Shown in pieces: positions 23,615-31,716 of a DNA stretch of 64,000 bases. The position numbers and the translations under genes were made by a program. The DNA is taken from the NCBI RefSeq assembly GCF_029223485.1, contig NZ_JARHTP010000003.1, forward strand, positions 124,001-188,000. Direction: 5' to 3'. Source of the DNA: Streptomyces coacervatus (GTDB taxonomy: Bacteria; Actinomycetota; Actinomycetes; Streptomycetales; Streptomycetaceae). Numbering within the stretch: the first letter of the stretch is position 1; each line of letters opens with the position of its first letter. The notes below the pieces were generated by a model. It was not told the DNA's origin. It made no database searches and saw only the letters and a list, made by a program, of their open reading frames with translations.

Positions 23615-24778
23615 GTGAGCCAGCCCGAATTGATGCGAGGACCGACTGGCGGTCAACTGAGCGACAGTTCACGGCAGCAGGCACTGTCCGACTTCCTGCG
23701 CCGCGAGCAGCCGCTGGCGAATGTGGTCGGCTTCGGCCACGGCGTGAAGTGGAGCGGGGGCGAACCCACCGGCCAGGAGGCCGTGCTGGTGTTCGTGACA
23801 CAGAAGGTTCCGGAGTCGATGCTGCCGGAGCGGGACGTGATCCCGTACCAGATGGACGACGGTACGCCCACGGACGTGGTGGCGGTCGGCCATGTGGCCG
23901 CGCAGCGCCAGCAGCGGCAGACGGGCTCCCGCCGCGAGGAGCGGCGCGGGGCAGCGTACGGGCCGGACGGAAACGTCGAGGAGCAACTCGCCCGTCTGAC
24001 ACAGCCGTTGCTGGAGGAGCTGAGCGGCATACCGGCCGCGTTCGAGCCGCAGATCCTCAAGCGCCGTATGCGGCCGTGCCCTTCGGGCTTCTCGGTGGGC
24101 AACGTACGGGTGACGGCGGGCACATTGGGCAGCGTGGTGTACGACTTCCTGCCAGGCGCGACCGTGGACCCGCCGGGCCCCGGCCTCGGCGTACCGGCGA
24201 AGTTCTACGTCCTGTCCAACAACCATGTGCTGGCGGACTCCAACCGGGCGCAGCTGGGCAGCCCGATCGTGCAGCCGGGTGTCTTCGACGGCGGCAGCGA
24301 CCCGGCGGACCGGATTGCGACCCTGGACCGCTTCGTCACGATCCAGTTCGCTCCGCAGATCCCGCTGGACCGGCAGAACAACGTGGTGGACTGCGCGCTG
24401 GGCGCGGTGGAGTTCCAGGACGCCACCCGCGAGCAGTACTTCAGCGGCGCGCCGCGCGCCTGGCGGCGCAAGGCCAATGTCGCGGTCGGCGACCTGGTGA
24501 AGAAGACCGGCCGTACGACCAACATCAGTTTCGGCCGGATCATGGCGGTCGACGCGACGATCGACGTCAACTACGGCACGGCGGGCACGGCCCGCTTCAA
24601 GGACCAGATCCTCACCACGAACATCTCGGCGGGCGGCGACTCGGGCTCCCTGGTCACCTCGCTCGACAATGTCGCGGTGGGCCTGCTCTTCGCGGGTTCG
24701 TCCACCGTCACGATCGCCAACCACGTCGAGAACGTCCGCGCGCTGCTGCGCATCGAGGTCGCCGAGCAGCTGGCCTGA
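23615..24778 (+). CDS. Trypsin-fold serine protease with N-terminal KVP-type domain
   Basis: The 387-residue product has no signal peptide, so it appears cytoplasmic. Residues about 30-95 form the domain shared with the small upstream protein (NVVGFGHGVK, FVTQKVPESML). The protease domain follows with a likely triad His204 (SNNHVLADSN), Asp259 (VVDCALGAVEF) and Ser343 (GGDSGSLV). It resembles actinobacterial trypsin-like proteins related to plant NARROW LEAF 1; substrates are unknown. The GTG start at 23615 follows AGAGGTGG. A 146-residue unknown gene follows after 37 bases, on the same strand. Confidence 0.75.
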   Translation: MSQPELMRGPTGGQLSDSSRQQALSDFLRREQPLANVVGFGHGVKWSGGEPTGQEAVLVFVTQKVPESMLPERDVIPYQMDDGTPTDVVAVGHVAAQRQQRQTGSRREERRGAAYGPDGNVEEQLARLTQPLLEELSGIPAAFEPQILKRRMRPCPSGFSVGNVRVTAGTLGSVVYDFLPGATVDPPGPGLGVPAKFYVLSNNHVLADSNRAQLGSPIVQPGVFDGGSDPADRIATLDRFVTIQFAPQIPLDRQNNVVDCALGAVEFQDATREQYFSGAPRAWRRKANVAVGDLVKKTGRTTNISFGRIMAVDATIDVNYGTAGTARFKDQILTTNISAGGDSGSLVTSLDNVAVGLLFAGSSTVTIANHVENVRALLRIEVAEQLA

Positions 24779-24815
24779 CGGTCGATCGATTCCGTACGAG
24801 GGGAGGCCCATTCCC

Positions 24816-25256
24816 ATGACCACACAGGCACGCAGGCAGAAGGCCGCGGCGTCGGTCGAGCACCGCTTCCACAACGCCCAGGGCGCCGAGGTCAAGACAC
24901 GCGACGAGGCGTTCGCGGCGCAGCAGGAAGTATCGCCGGAGGCAGTGTCCACAACGGCGAAGCTGGAACTGCACAACGGGGCGACGGTCACCTGGGAGCT
25001 GGAGGTGAAGTACAACCCCAACACCCACCCGTACGTCGTCCTCGGCGGCCAGATCACGGGCACCATCGCCAGTCCGCCCTGGAACATCACGGGCGGCTTC
25101 ATCGGCGACACCATCCGCCTGGACGCCAAGCGCCACGACGGCACCGCGACGGTGACGATTGTGGGCGAATTCCAGAATCCGCCAGCGTACCGAGGAACGT
25201 ACGGCTTCAACGGAGCAACGTCGTCGTTCAAGCACACAACGATCTATCACTGCTAG
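24816..25256 (+). CDS. Conserved-looking hypothetical protein
   Basis: The 146-residue product is not recognised. The first 40 residues are charged and probably disordered; the rest (LELHNGATVTWELEVKY, YVVLGGQITGTI, WNITGGFIGDTIRLDAKR, GTATVTIVGEFQ) alternates like a small antiparallel beta barrel with Gly-rich turns and ends in Cys. A GAGGGGAGG ribosome site precedes the ATG. It follows the trypsin-like protease closely, so it may be a partner or substrate; that is a guess from position only. Confidence 0.6.
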   Translation: MTTQARRQKAAASVEHRFHNAQGAEVKTRDEAFAAQQEVSPEAVSTTAKLELHNGATVTWELEVKYNPNTHPYVVLGGQITGTIASPPWNITGGFIGDTIRLDAKRHDGTATVTIVGEFQNPPAYRGTYGFNGATSSFKHTTIYHC

Positions 25257-25263
25257 GCGCTAC

Positions 25264-25324
25264 GTTCCCCGCGCCCCTTTAAGGGGCGCGGGGAACTGCG
25301 CGACCAGCCACAACGGACCCGCAG
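25264..25324. repeat. Dispersed repeat copy C with long hairpin
   Basis: GTTCCCCGCGCCCCTT (25264-25279) and AAGGGGCGCGGGGAAC (25281-25296) are perfect 16-base complements around a single T. The right arm is the start of the dispersed repeat (25282-25324). It lies between the convergent genes ending at 25256 and 25354 and can act as a terminator in both directions. Confidence 0.8.
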
Positions 25325-25353
25325 ACAATCAACGGCCAATCCTGAGCGTCAGC

Positions 25354-26790
25354 TCAACCCCCTTGCTGCGACCGCGCCTTGAACGCAGCCTTCCGCGCTT
25401 CCTTGGCGATCCGCTTGTCCGGATGCAGCCGCCCCATCGCCTCCAGCACATCCGCCGTGGCGGGGTGATCCACCCGCCAGGCCGCCGCGAAGAATCCGCC
25501 GTGCTGCGCGGCCAACCCCTGCACCAGCGCCCGCAACTCCTCGGAGTTCCCCTCCGCAGCCAGCTGCGCGGCAATCGTGTCGATGGTCAGCCAGAAGATC
25601 ATCGCCTCGGACGGCGCCGGCACGTCCGGCGCCCCGTGCTCGCTCAGCCAGACCCGCGCGAGTCCGCCCAGCTCCGCGTCGTCGAGGACTTCCCGCAGTG
25701 CGGGCTCGGCCTCGGCACCGACGAGCGACAGCGCCTGCTGGCAGCGCAGTCGGCGCAGGGGTGCGCCGCCGTCCGTGCCGCGCGCCGCGGCCAGCAACTC
25801 CCGTGCCGCGGCGAGGGGTTCGCGGCGGGCCAGCCACTGTTCGGTCTCGGCCTGCGCCGCCGCCGGGGGGAAGGTGGCCGTCCCGTCGAGGAGCGCGTCG
25901 GCGCCCTTGTCCACGAGGTCGCCGACCGCGGGCGCCGCAAGCCCGGCCTCCAGCAGCCGCGCCCGCAGCCCGTACAGGCCGAGCGGCGTCAGCCGCACCA
26001 TGCCGTAGCGCGAGACATCGGTGTCGTCGGGCCGCGCGGCGGATTCCGCGGCAGCGTCCTCGGGCTCCGCCATCAGCGCCTCGTCGACCGGCTGGTACTC
26101 GACCAGCCCCACCGGCTCCAGCAGCCGGAACTGGTCGTCGAGCCGCATCATCGCGTCGGAGACCTGCTCCAGGACGTCGTTGGTGGGCTCCCCCATGTCG
26201 CTGGGCACGATCATCGACGCGGCGAGGGCGGGCAACGGTACGGGCGCGTCACCGGGGCCGTCCTCGCTGACGGTGAGCAGGTACAGGTTGCCGAGGACGC
26301 CGTCGAGGAACTCGGCCTCCGCCTCGGGGTCCCACTCCAGCTGGGAGAAGTCGATCTCACCGGCCTCGTCGAGGGCGCCTTCCAGGCCGTCCAGGTCGGG
26401 GACGCTCGCGTCGGCGAGGACCGTCTCCAGGGCCTCCTGCCACACGGCCAGTACCTCGTGCGGCGAGCCCTGGGTGAGCAGGGCCAGGTCCTCCCCGGCG
26501 GTGACGGTGCCCTCGTCCTCGTCGACGATCTCGACGAGCCCGGTGTCCACGGCGACCCGCCAGGCCTCGCTCGCGAAGGCCGCGGCGTCGTCCCCGCTCA
26601 GCCCGAGCAGCTCGGCGGCCGCGGGCAGCTGCTCCTCGACGAGCCCGCCCCCGGCGTCGACCCGCGTGTCCGGCCCGGCCCAGCGAGCAAGCCGCGCGGC
26701 CCGGGAGAGCAGCGGCGCGGCCAACGCGTCCCGCGCCAGCTCCGCTTCGGGATGCAGGCGCACCGGCGGCAGGGGGGAGCTGTCTGGCAT
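25354..26790 (-). CDS. Large acidic hypothetical protein
   Basis: The 478-residue product is rich in Ala, Leu, Asp and Glu, with no signal peptide or membrane helix. It looks mostly helical, with repeated 30-40 residue helical pairs suggestive of an alpha-solenoid (for example VLEAMGRLHPDKRIAKEARK at the C-terminus). I recognise it only as a type of protein common in Streptomyces. A GAGGAG site precedes the ATG. No motif supports an enzymatic role. Confidence 0.65.
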   Translation of the reverse strand: MPDSSPLPPVRLHPEAELARDALAAPLLSRAARLARWAGPDTRVDAGGGLVEEQLPAAAELLGLSGDDAAAFASEAWRVAVDTGLVEIVDEDEGTVTAGEDLALLTQGSPHEVLAVWQEALETVLADASVPDLDGLEGALDEAGEIDFSQLEWDPEAEAEFLDGVLGNLYLLTVSEDGPGDAPVPLPALAASMIVPSDMGEPTNDVLEQVSDAMMRLDDQFRLLEPVGLVEYQPVDEALMAEPEDAAAESAARPDDTDVSRYGMVRLTPLGLYGLRARLLEAGLAAPAVGDLVDKGADALLDGTATFPPAAAQAETEQWLARREPLAAARELLAAARGTDGGAPLRRLRCQQALSLVGAEAEPALREVLDDAELGGLARVWLSEHGAPDVPAPSEAMIFWLTIDTIAAQLAAEGNSEELRALVQGLAAQHGGFFAAAWRVDHPATADVLEAMGRLHPDKRIAKEARKAAFKARSQQGG

Positions 26791-26930
26791 CGGCTGGTTC
26801 TCCTCGGGCGTGTCGTACCACTCAAACGCTCAGCCTAGACGGATTTCCACCCATGCCGCCCGGTTCATCTCCCGGACCCCATGCGTACATGGCCGAAACC
26901 TTGACAAGTGGCCTGAGAACGCAGGAGATT

Positions 26931-26983
26931 GACGCGCGTAGAAATCCGGCGGACATCTGTTCACTGTATTTTCTACGCGCGTC
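26931..26983. promoter_or_regulatory. 14-bp perfect inverted repeat upstream of the secreted nuclease
   Basis: GACGCGCGTAGAAA (26931-26944) and TTTCTACGCGCGTC (26970-26983) are exact complements with a 25-base spacer containing GTTCACTGTAT. It sits 86-138 bases ahead of the TTG start. The long spacer suits a regulator binding two sites or a leader hairpin more than a simple operator. Confidence 0.6.
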
Positions 26984-27068
26984 GCCACCACCACACAGGT
27001 CGCGGCCTTCGACCGTCCCACGCACCACCCTCGTCCCGGCACCCACGCATGTCCCCGGAGGGATCCCG

Positions 27069-28895
27069 TTGCCGAGCAAGTCTTCCGCGCGTCTCGCCGC
27101 GCTCACTGTCGCCGCCGTCTGTTCCGCGGCGTCCGCCGTCGCCCTGACCTCGCCCGCGCACGCGGACACCGTGCGCATCCATGACATCCAGGGCACTACG
27201 CGTATTTCTCCGTACGCCGGCCAGAAGGTCACGGACGTGGCCGGAATCGTCACCGGCGTGCGCACCTACGGCTCCTCCAGAGGTTTCTGGATCCAGGATC
27301 CGAACCCGGACGACAACCCGGCCACCAGTGAGGGCGTCTTCGTCTTCACCAGCTCCACCCCGAAGGTCGCCGTCGGTGACTCGGTCACGGTGACCGGCAC
27401 GGTCTCCGAGTACGTACCGGGCGGCGCCTCGTCCGGCAACCAGTCGGTCACCGAGATAACCAAGCCGACGATCACCACCGTCTCGACCGGCAACGCGGTG
27501 CCGGCCCCGACGGTGATCGACGCGAAGTCGGTGCCGCGCGAGTACACCCCGGCCGGCGACACGGCCGCGAGCGGCTCGATCAACGGCCTGACGCTGCAGC
27601 CGTCGACGTACGCCCTGGACTACTACGAGTCCCTGGAGGGCATGAACGTCCAGGTCGCCGACACCCGTGTGGTGACGGCCACCGACCCGTACTCCGAGCT
27701 GTGGGTCACGGTGAAGCCGCACGAGCACCGCACTCCCAGCGGCGGCACGCTGTACGGCTCCTACGAGTCGCAGAACACCGGCCGTCTGCAGATCCAGTCG
27801 CTGGGGTCGACGGCCGACTTCCCGAAGGCGAACGTCGGCGACACCCTGACCGGCACCACGGCCGGCCCGCTGGACTTCAACCAGTTCGGCGGCTACACCC
27901 TGGTCGCGAACCAGCTCGGCACGCTGAAGAGCGGCGGCCTGGAGCGCGAGACGACGAAGAAGCAGTCGCGCGGGGAGCTCGCGGTCGCGACGTACAACGT
28001 CGAGAACCTCGACCCGTCCGACAAGACCTTCGACGCGCACGCCGCCGCGATCGTGAACAACCTGCAGTCGCCCGACATCGTGTCCCTGGAGGAGATCCAG
28101 GACAACAACGGCGCGACGGACGACGGCACGGTCGCCGCCGACGTCACGGTGAACAAGCTGATCGACGCGATCGTCGCGGCGGGCGGCCCGAAGTACGACT
28201 GGCGCTCGATCAGCCCGGTCAACGACCAGGACGGCGGCGAGCCCGGCGGCAACATCCGCCAGGTCCTCCTCTTCAACCCGGAGCGGGTCTCCTTCGTGGA
28301 TCGCGCGGGCGGCGACTCCACCACGGCCGTCGGTGTCACCAAGGTCAACGGCAAGGCGCAGCTGACGGCCTCACCCGGCCGTGTCGACCCGTCCAACGAC
28401 GCGTGGAAGTCCAGCCGCAAGCCGCTGGCCGCCGAGTTCGTCTTCCGCGGCCGCACGGTCTTCGTGATCGCCAACCACCTCAACTCCAAGGGCGGCGACC
28501 AGGGGCTGACCGCGCAGTACCAGCCCCCGACGCGCAGCTCGGAGACCCAGCGTCACGCCCAGGCGACGCTGGTCAACGCGTTCGTCAAGAGCATCCTGGA
28601 CGTCCAGAAGAACGCGGACGTCATCGCGCTCGGCGACATGAACGACTTCGACTTCTCCGGCACCGCCAAGATCCTGGAGGGTGACGGCGAGCTCTGGTCG
28701 GCGATCAAGTCGCTGCCGAAGAGCGAGCGTTATACCTACGACTACCAGGGCAACCAGCAGGTCCTGGACCAGATCCTGATCAGCCCGTCGATCCGGCGCG
28801 GCTGCGACTTCGAGTACGACAGCGTGCACATCAACTCGGAGTTCAACGACCAGATCAGCGACCACGACCCGCAGGTGCTGCGCTTCCACCCGTAA
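27069..28895 (+). CDS. Secreted endonuclease/exonuclease/phosphatase-family nuclease (ExeM/NucH-like)
   Basis: The 608-residue product begins LPSKSSARLAALTV, a Sec signal peptide with likely cleavage after PAHA. Residues about 45-300 form an OB-fold-like domain as in ExeM-type nucleases (WIQDPNPDDNPATSEGVFVF). The catalytic domain holds TYNVENLD, SLEEIQDNNG, NHLNSKGGDQ, LGDMNDF and SDHDPQ, which are the metal-binding and catalytic motifs of the EEP superfamily. It should degrade extracellular DNA or RNA for phosphate or nutrients. The TTG start at 27069 is supported by GGAGG seven bases upstream. Confidence 0.85.
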   Translation: MPSKSSARLAALTVAAVCSAASAVALTSPAHADTVRIHDIQGTTRISPYAGQKVTDVAGIVTGVRTYGSSRGFWIQDPNPDDNPATSEGVFVFTSSTPKVAVGDSVTVTGTVSEYVPGGASSGNQSVTEITKPTITTVSTGNAVPAPTVIDAKSVPREYTPAGDTAASGSINGLTLQPSTYALDYYESLEGMNVQVADTRVVTATDPYSELWVTVKPHEHRTPSGGTLYGSYESQNTGRLQIQSLGSTADFPKANVGDTLTGTTAGPLDFNQFGGYTLVANQLGTLKSGGLERETTKKQSRGELAVATYNVENLDPSDKTFDAHAAAIVNNLQSPDIVSLEEIQDNNGATDDGTVAADVTVNKLIDAIVAAGGPKYDWRSISPVNDQDGGEPGGNIRQVLLFNPERVSFVDRAGGDSTTAVGVTKVNGKAQLTASPGRVDPSNDAWKSSRKPLAAEFVFRGRTVFVIANHLNSKGGDQGLTAQYQPPTRSSETQRHAQATLVNAFVKSILDVQKNADVIALGDMNDFDFSGTAKILEGDGELWSAIKSLPKSERYTYDYQGNQQVLDQILISPSIRRGCDFEYDSVHINSEFNDQISDHDPQVLRFHP

Positions 28896-28920
28896 GCCGT
28901 AAGTCGTATCCCCGGCTTGC

Positions 28921-29664
28921 TCAGGACTGGCTGAACACGCCGTTCAGCCAGTCCTGCCAGGCGAGTTCGTTCGCCTTGGCGTCCGCGTCCGGCGCGAAGT
29001 CGTGGATGCTGATGCCCACCGGGGCGCCCCAGTGGTTGCGTCCGAAGAAGCGGATGAGGGCGCCGTCGGTGCGCAGCCCGATGAAGTACGGGTTGCGGAA
29101 GTCGAGTACGGCGTCGATGAGCCCTCCCTCCGGTCCGCGCGCCTGCACCCGCGTGCCCGCCGCGGTGTCGTCCGCGAGCCCGAGAGCACGCCCGACCGCG
29201 GCGAAGGCATCGGAGGTCCCTGAGGCCGCCGGCCCGTCGAGCTGGGCGAAGGCGACCGGGCGGGGCGCGAAGTGCGTGAGGTACTCGCGCAGGGTGTGCA
29301 GATAGAAGTCGGTGTGCTTGCCGGCGCCGTCGTACTGGTTGTCCCAGTCGTCGGTGAAGATCCCGCTGTGCACATACCGCACCCAGGCGCGGCGGCCGCC
29401 GTCGCGGGCCTCGATGGTGTGGTCGAGCTGGTTGACGCTCTGGGTGGGGAAGCCGACGTCCTCGCTGCGGACGGTGAGGTGGTGCGGCGGGTCGTAGGTG
29501 GTGACGGTCGAGCCGAAGGCGGCCTTGCCGCCCACCCGGGGCTCGGGCGGATCCATCGGCCACAGGTAGGCGCCGGTGCCGTTCGTGATCGCCTCCCACA
29601 CCTGCTCGGGCGTGGCGTCGACCTCGAACTCGCGGACGATCTCGAATTCCTTGTCCTGGGACAT
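28921..29664 (-). CDS. SRPBCC (START-like, AHSA1-type) domain protein
   Basis: The 247-residue product starts MSQDKEFEIVREFEVDATPE, then VWEAITNGTGAYLWP, the usual beginning of AHSA1/SRPBCC proteins that hold hydrophobic ligands in a deep cavity. The C-terminal half (about 145-247) is longer than a single domain and may be a second copy of the fold. GGAG precedes the ATG at 29664. The gene lies 13 bases downstream of a winged-helix regulator, a frequent pairing for AHSA1 proteins in actinomycetes. Ligand unknown. Confidence 0.75.
   Translation of the reverse strand: MSQDKEFEIVREFEVDATPEQVWEAITNGTGAYLWPMDPPEPRVGGKAAFGSTVTTYDPPHHLTVRSEDVGFPTQSVNQLDHTIEARDGGRRAWVRYVHSGIFTDDWDNQYDGAGKHTDFYLHTLREYLTHFAPRPVAFAQLDGPAASGTSDAFAAVGRALGLADDTAAGTRVQARGPEGGLIDAVLDFRNPYFIGLRTDGALIRFFGRNHWGAPVGISIHDFAPDADAKANELAWQDWLNGVFSQS
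28923..28955. terminator. 14-bp perfect hairpin between convergent genes
   Basis: AGGACTGGCTGAAC (28923-28936) pairs exactly with GTTCAGCCAGTCCT (28942-28955) around ACGCC. It lies inside the last codons of the minus-strand SRPBCC gene and just after the nuclease stop, so it can terminate both transcripts while also coding the C-terminal LNGVFSQS. Confidence 0.65.
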
Positions 29665-29677
29665 GGCGGGCTCCTGA

Positions 29678-30274
29678 CTATTCCAACTCGGTCTGTTTGA
29701 GGGTGGGATGGACGGCCACGACGATCCGGTGGTCACGCCCCTCCTCCGCATCGGGGGAGTCGTACTTCTGGATCAGCGCGGTGACACCGGCCGTCAGCTC
29801 CTGGATGAACGCGGCCCGGTCGGCGGCCGAGCCGAAGCGGACCTCGCCGTCCAGCGCATACGTGGCCAGCCGCTTGCGGGCCTTCGCCGCACCGGTGATC
29901 AGCGAGCCGACGTCCCGCACCAGGCGGGCGCCGAGCGCGAGCAGCCAGCGCGCGGAGAGCTGGTCGCGGAAGCGGTCCGGGTCCGGCTGCACGGCGGCGA
30001 GCGCGAGCGGCGAGATCACGTACGACGCCGCGGTCGCCCGCATCAGCCGCTCGGTGACATTGCCCTTGCGGCGCTCCCCGGCCAGCTCGACCAGGCCGTG
30101 CCGCTCCAGCGCCTTGAGGTGGTAGTTCACCTTCTGCCGCGGTAGGCCGACCTGGCCGGCCAGCATCGCCGCCGACGCGGGTCCGGCCGCCAGCTCGGCG
30201 AGCAGTCTGGCCCTTATGGGGTCCAGGGAGACGGCGGCGGCCTCGGGGTCCTCGATCACGGTCACGTCCAGCAT
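29678..30274 (-). CDS. ArsR-like winged-helix regulator
   Basis: The 198-residue product has an N-terminal winged helix (about 15-80) including LPRQKVNYHLKALERHGLVE as recognition region. The rest is helical with no Cys metal site, so it is not a classical metal sensor. It precedes the SRPBCC gene by 13 bases and probably controls the pair. A perfect 21-bp inverted repeat begins three bases upstream of its start codon and is the likely binding region. Confidence 0.8.
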   Translation of the reverse strand: MLDVTVIEDPEAAAVSLDPIRARLLAELAAGPASAAMLAGQVGLPRQKVNYHLKALERHGLVELAGERRKGNVTERLMRATAASYVISPLALAAVQPDPDRFRDQLSARWLLALGARLVRDVGSLITGAAKARKRLATYALDGEVRFGSAADRAAFIQELTAGVTALIQKYDSPDAEEGRDHRIVVAVHPTLKQTELE

Positions 30275-30276
30275 GC

Positions 30277-30340
30277 GTCCACCGTCCCACCGAAAACTTT
30301 TTTTGTCCAGACGGCTTTAGTTTTCGGTGGGACGGTGGAC
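30277..30340. promoter_or_regulatory. 21-bp perfect inverted repeat, candidate operator
   Basis: Arms at 30277-30297 and 30320-30340 are exact reverse complements with a 22-base spacer containing a run of seven T. Each arm ends in GTTTTCGG/CCGAAAAC next to the spacer. The element ends immediately before the winged-helix gene (start 30274) and overlaps its presumed promoter. A role as terminator of the upstream minus-strand gene cannot be excluded. Confidence 0.6.
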
Positions 30341-30352
30341 ACATGGTGCCGC

Positions 30353-30664
30353 TTATCGCTTGGCGTACCTCCACGCCACGACCGCGGCCACGGCCACCAC
30401 CGCACCGACGACCAGCGCGGGCCGCGGATGCCGTACCGCCACCGTGCCGGCCGCCCCGTCGTGGATCTTGTGACCGGCGTGCGCGGCCCGCTCGTGCGCG
30501 GCGTGACCGGCCTGCGCGGCAGTGCTGCGCAGTTGCACGGTCATTGCGCCCGCCTTGTCCCTGAGGTCGGCCGCCCGGGCCTGCGCACGCCCCTTCACAT
30601 CCATCCTGGCCGCCAACTCCTCCACGGTTTCGCCGAGTTGGCTGCGCGATGTCCTGTCAGTCAT
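30353..30664 (-). CDS. DUF3618-like membrane-anchored small protein
   Basis: The 103-residue product begins MTDRTSRSQLGETVEELAAR and has a long charged helix (DVKGRAQARAADLRDKAGAM) followed by one C-terminal membrane helix (ALVVGAVVAVAAVVAWRYA). This matches the DUF3618 pattern of actinobacterial proteins with an amphipathic helix and tail anchor; function unknown. An AAAGGAG site precedes the ATG. It follows two unknown genes at 30727-31550 on the same strand. Confidence 0.7.
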   Translation of the reverse strand: MTDRTSRSQLGETVEELAARMDVKGRAQARAADLRDKAGAMTVQLRSTAAQAGHAAHERAAHAGHKIHDGAAGTVAVRHPRPALVVGAVVAVAAVVAWRYAKR

Positions 30665-30726
30665 CGGTGGCTCCTTTCCCTGAGCGCCCCCCAGACCAAC
30701 ACGCCGGGTACCCCTGCCGGCCCCCG

Positions 30727-31419
30727 CTATCCCTGCCGGCCACCGCCCGGCCCGTGCTCGCCGAGCCGGCCGAGCTGGGTCTGGAACCAGTCGAGCCGCG
30801 CCTGCAACAGGGCCGCCTCGGCGACGAGTTCGGGCACGCCGAGCCCTTCCGGCGCCGCGAGGCCCGCCGACGGCAGCGCGTCGCCGCTGCCTGCCACCAC
30901 TCGCAGCCCCTCCCCGGCCAGCCGCGCGAACCCGGCGAGCGAGAGGGACGTACGGCCGCGGACGCAGCCCGGGCAGGAGGGGGCCAGCGCGCGCCAGCCC
31001 GGTCGGCCCCAGTCGGCGTCGGCCAGTGCCACGGCGGCCGTGCCGCACGCGCAGGGGCCGACGGTGGCGGTCCGTACCCGCTGGCGGGCGTAGCGGAAGC
31101 CGCGCTCGAAGCGGAGGTAGCGGCCGAGCACGGTGACCTCCAGCAGGACGGCCGCCCGGTGCTCGGCGGTGCACAGCAGCGCCTCGGCCGCCGCGCGGTC
31201 GTGCACGCAGTGGAAGCCGCAGTCACAGCGGCGGTGCGGCGCCTTGTGGCGCAGTCCGTAGACGCAGGACGCATCGGCCAGGACGCCGTACGGCAGCGCT
31301 CCGCCGAGCGACACACCGGTGAACCCGCCCCGGGTGCCGTCCTGCGACAGCACCGGGTGGGCGATCTTGTATCCGGTCGGCGGCTCCGTCGGGCGTTCCT
31401 CCGGAAGCCGCAGTCTCAT
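30727..31419 (-). CDS. Hypothetical Cys/His-rich protein
   Basis: The 230-residue product is not recognised. It contains CDCGFHCVHD, VGPCACGTAA and APSCPGCVRG, clusters of Cys and His that could bind zinc, and a basic stretch YLRFERGFRYARQRVR. The start ATG at 31419 overlaps the stop of a 44-residue gene by four bases, so the two are translated together. No close functional clue comes from the neighbours. Confidence 0.65.
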   Translation of the reverse strand: MRLRLPEERPTEPPTGYKIAHPVLSQDGTRGGFTGVSLGGALPYGVLADASCVYGLRHKAPHRRCDCGFHCVHDRAAAEALLCTAEHRAAVLLEVTVLGRYLRFERGFRYARQRVRTATVGPCACGTAAVALADADWGRPGWRALAPSCPGCVRGRTSLSLAGFARLAGEGLRVVAGSGDALPSAGLAAPEGLGVPELVAEAALLQARLDWFQTQLGRLGEHGPGGGRQG

Positions 31420-31550
31420 CGGGCCGCCGGAACCTCTTCGGGCGCGGACGCCTCGACGTCCTGGGTCTCCTCGGGCAGTTCGAGCTCTTCCTCATGGATC
31501 CGCGGCTGCTCCTCCGCGACTCCGGTGGCCAGTGCCTTGCCGAGCTTCAT
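31416..31550 (-). CDS. 44-residue acidic small protein
   Basis: Minus-strand reading from ATG 31550 gives MKLGKALATGVAEEQPRIHE, then an acidic tail (ELELPEETQDVEAS ... EEVPAAR). GGAGG lies five bases ahead of the start, and the stop overlaps the next ATG (ATGA), strong signs of a real gene. The basic start and acidic tail suggest a small soluble partner of the Cys-rich protein encoded next. Function unknown. Confidence 0.7.
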   Translation of the reverse strand: MKLGKALATGVAEEQPRIHEEELELPEETQDVEASAPEEVPAAR

Positions 31551-31716
31551 GACGCCTCCATGGGCCGATGCCGATGACCGTCACGACCATGCTGACCCAT
31601 GGCGGGCGAAATGGACATAGGGCCTTGCCCTGGCCGACCGCATCACAGCAACGCTAATCAATATCTCGTAGAAGAATTAAGTGGAGCTTCACTGTCGGTC
31701 CGCCGAGACTGAGAAC

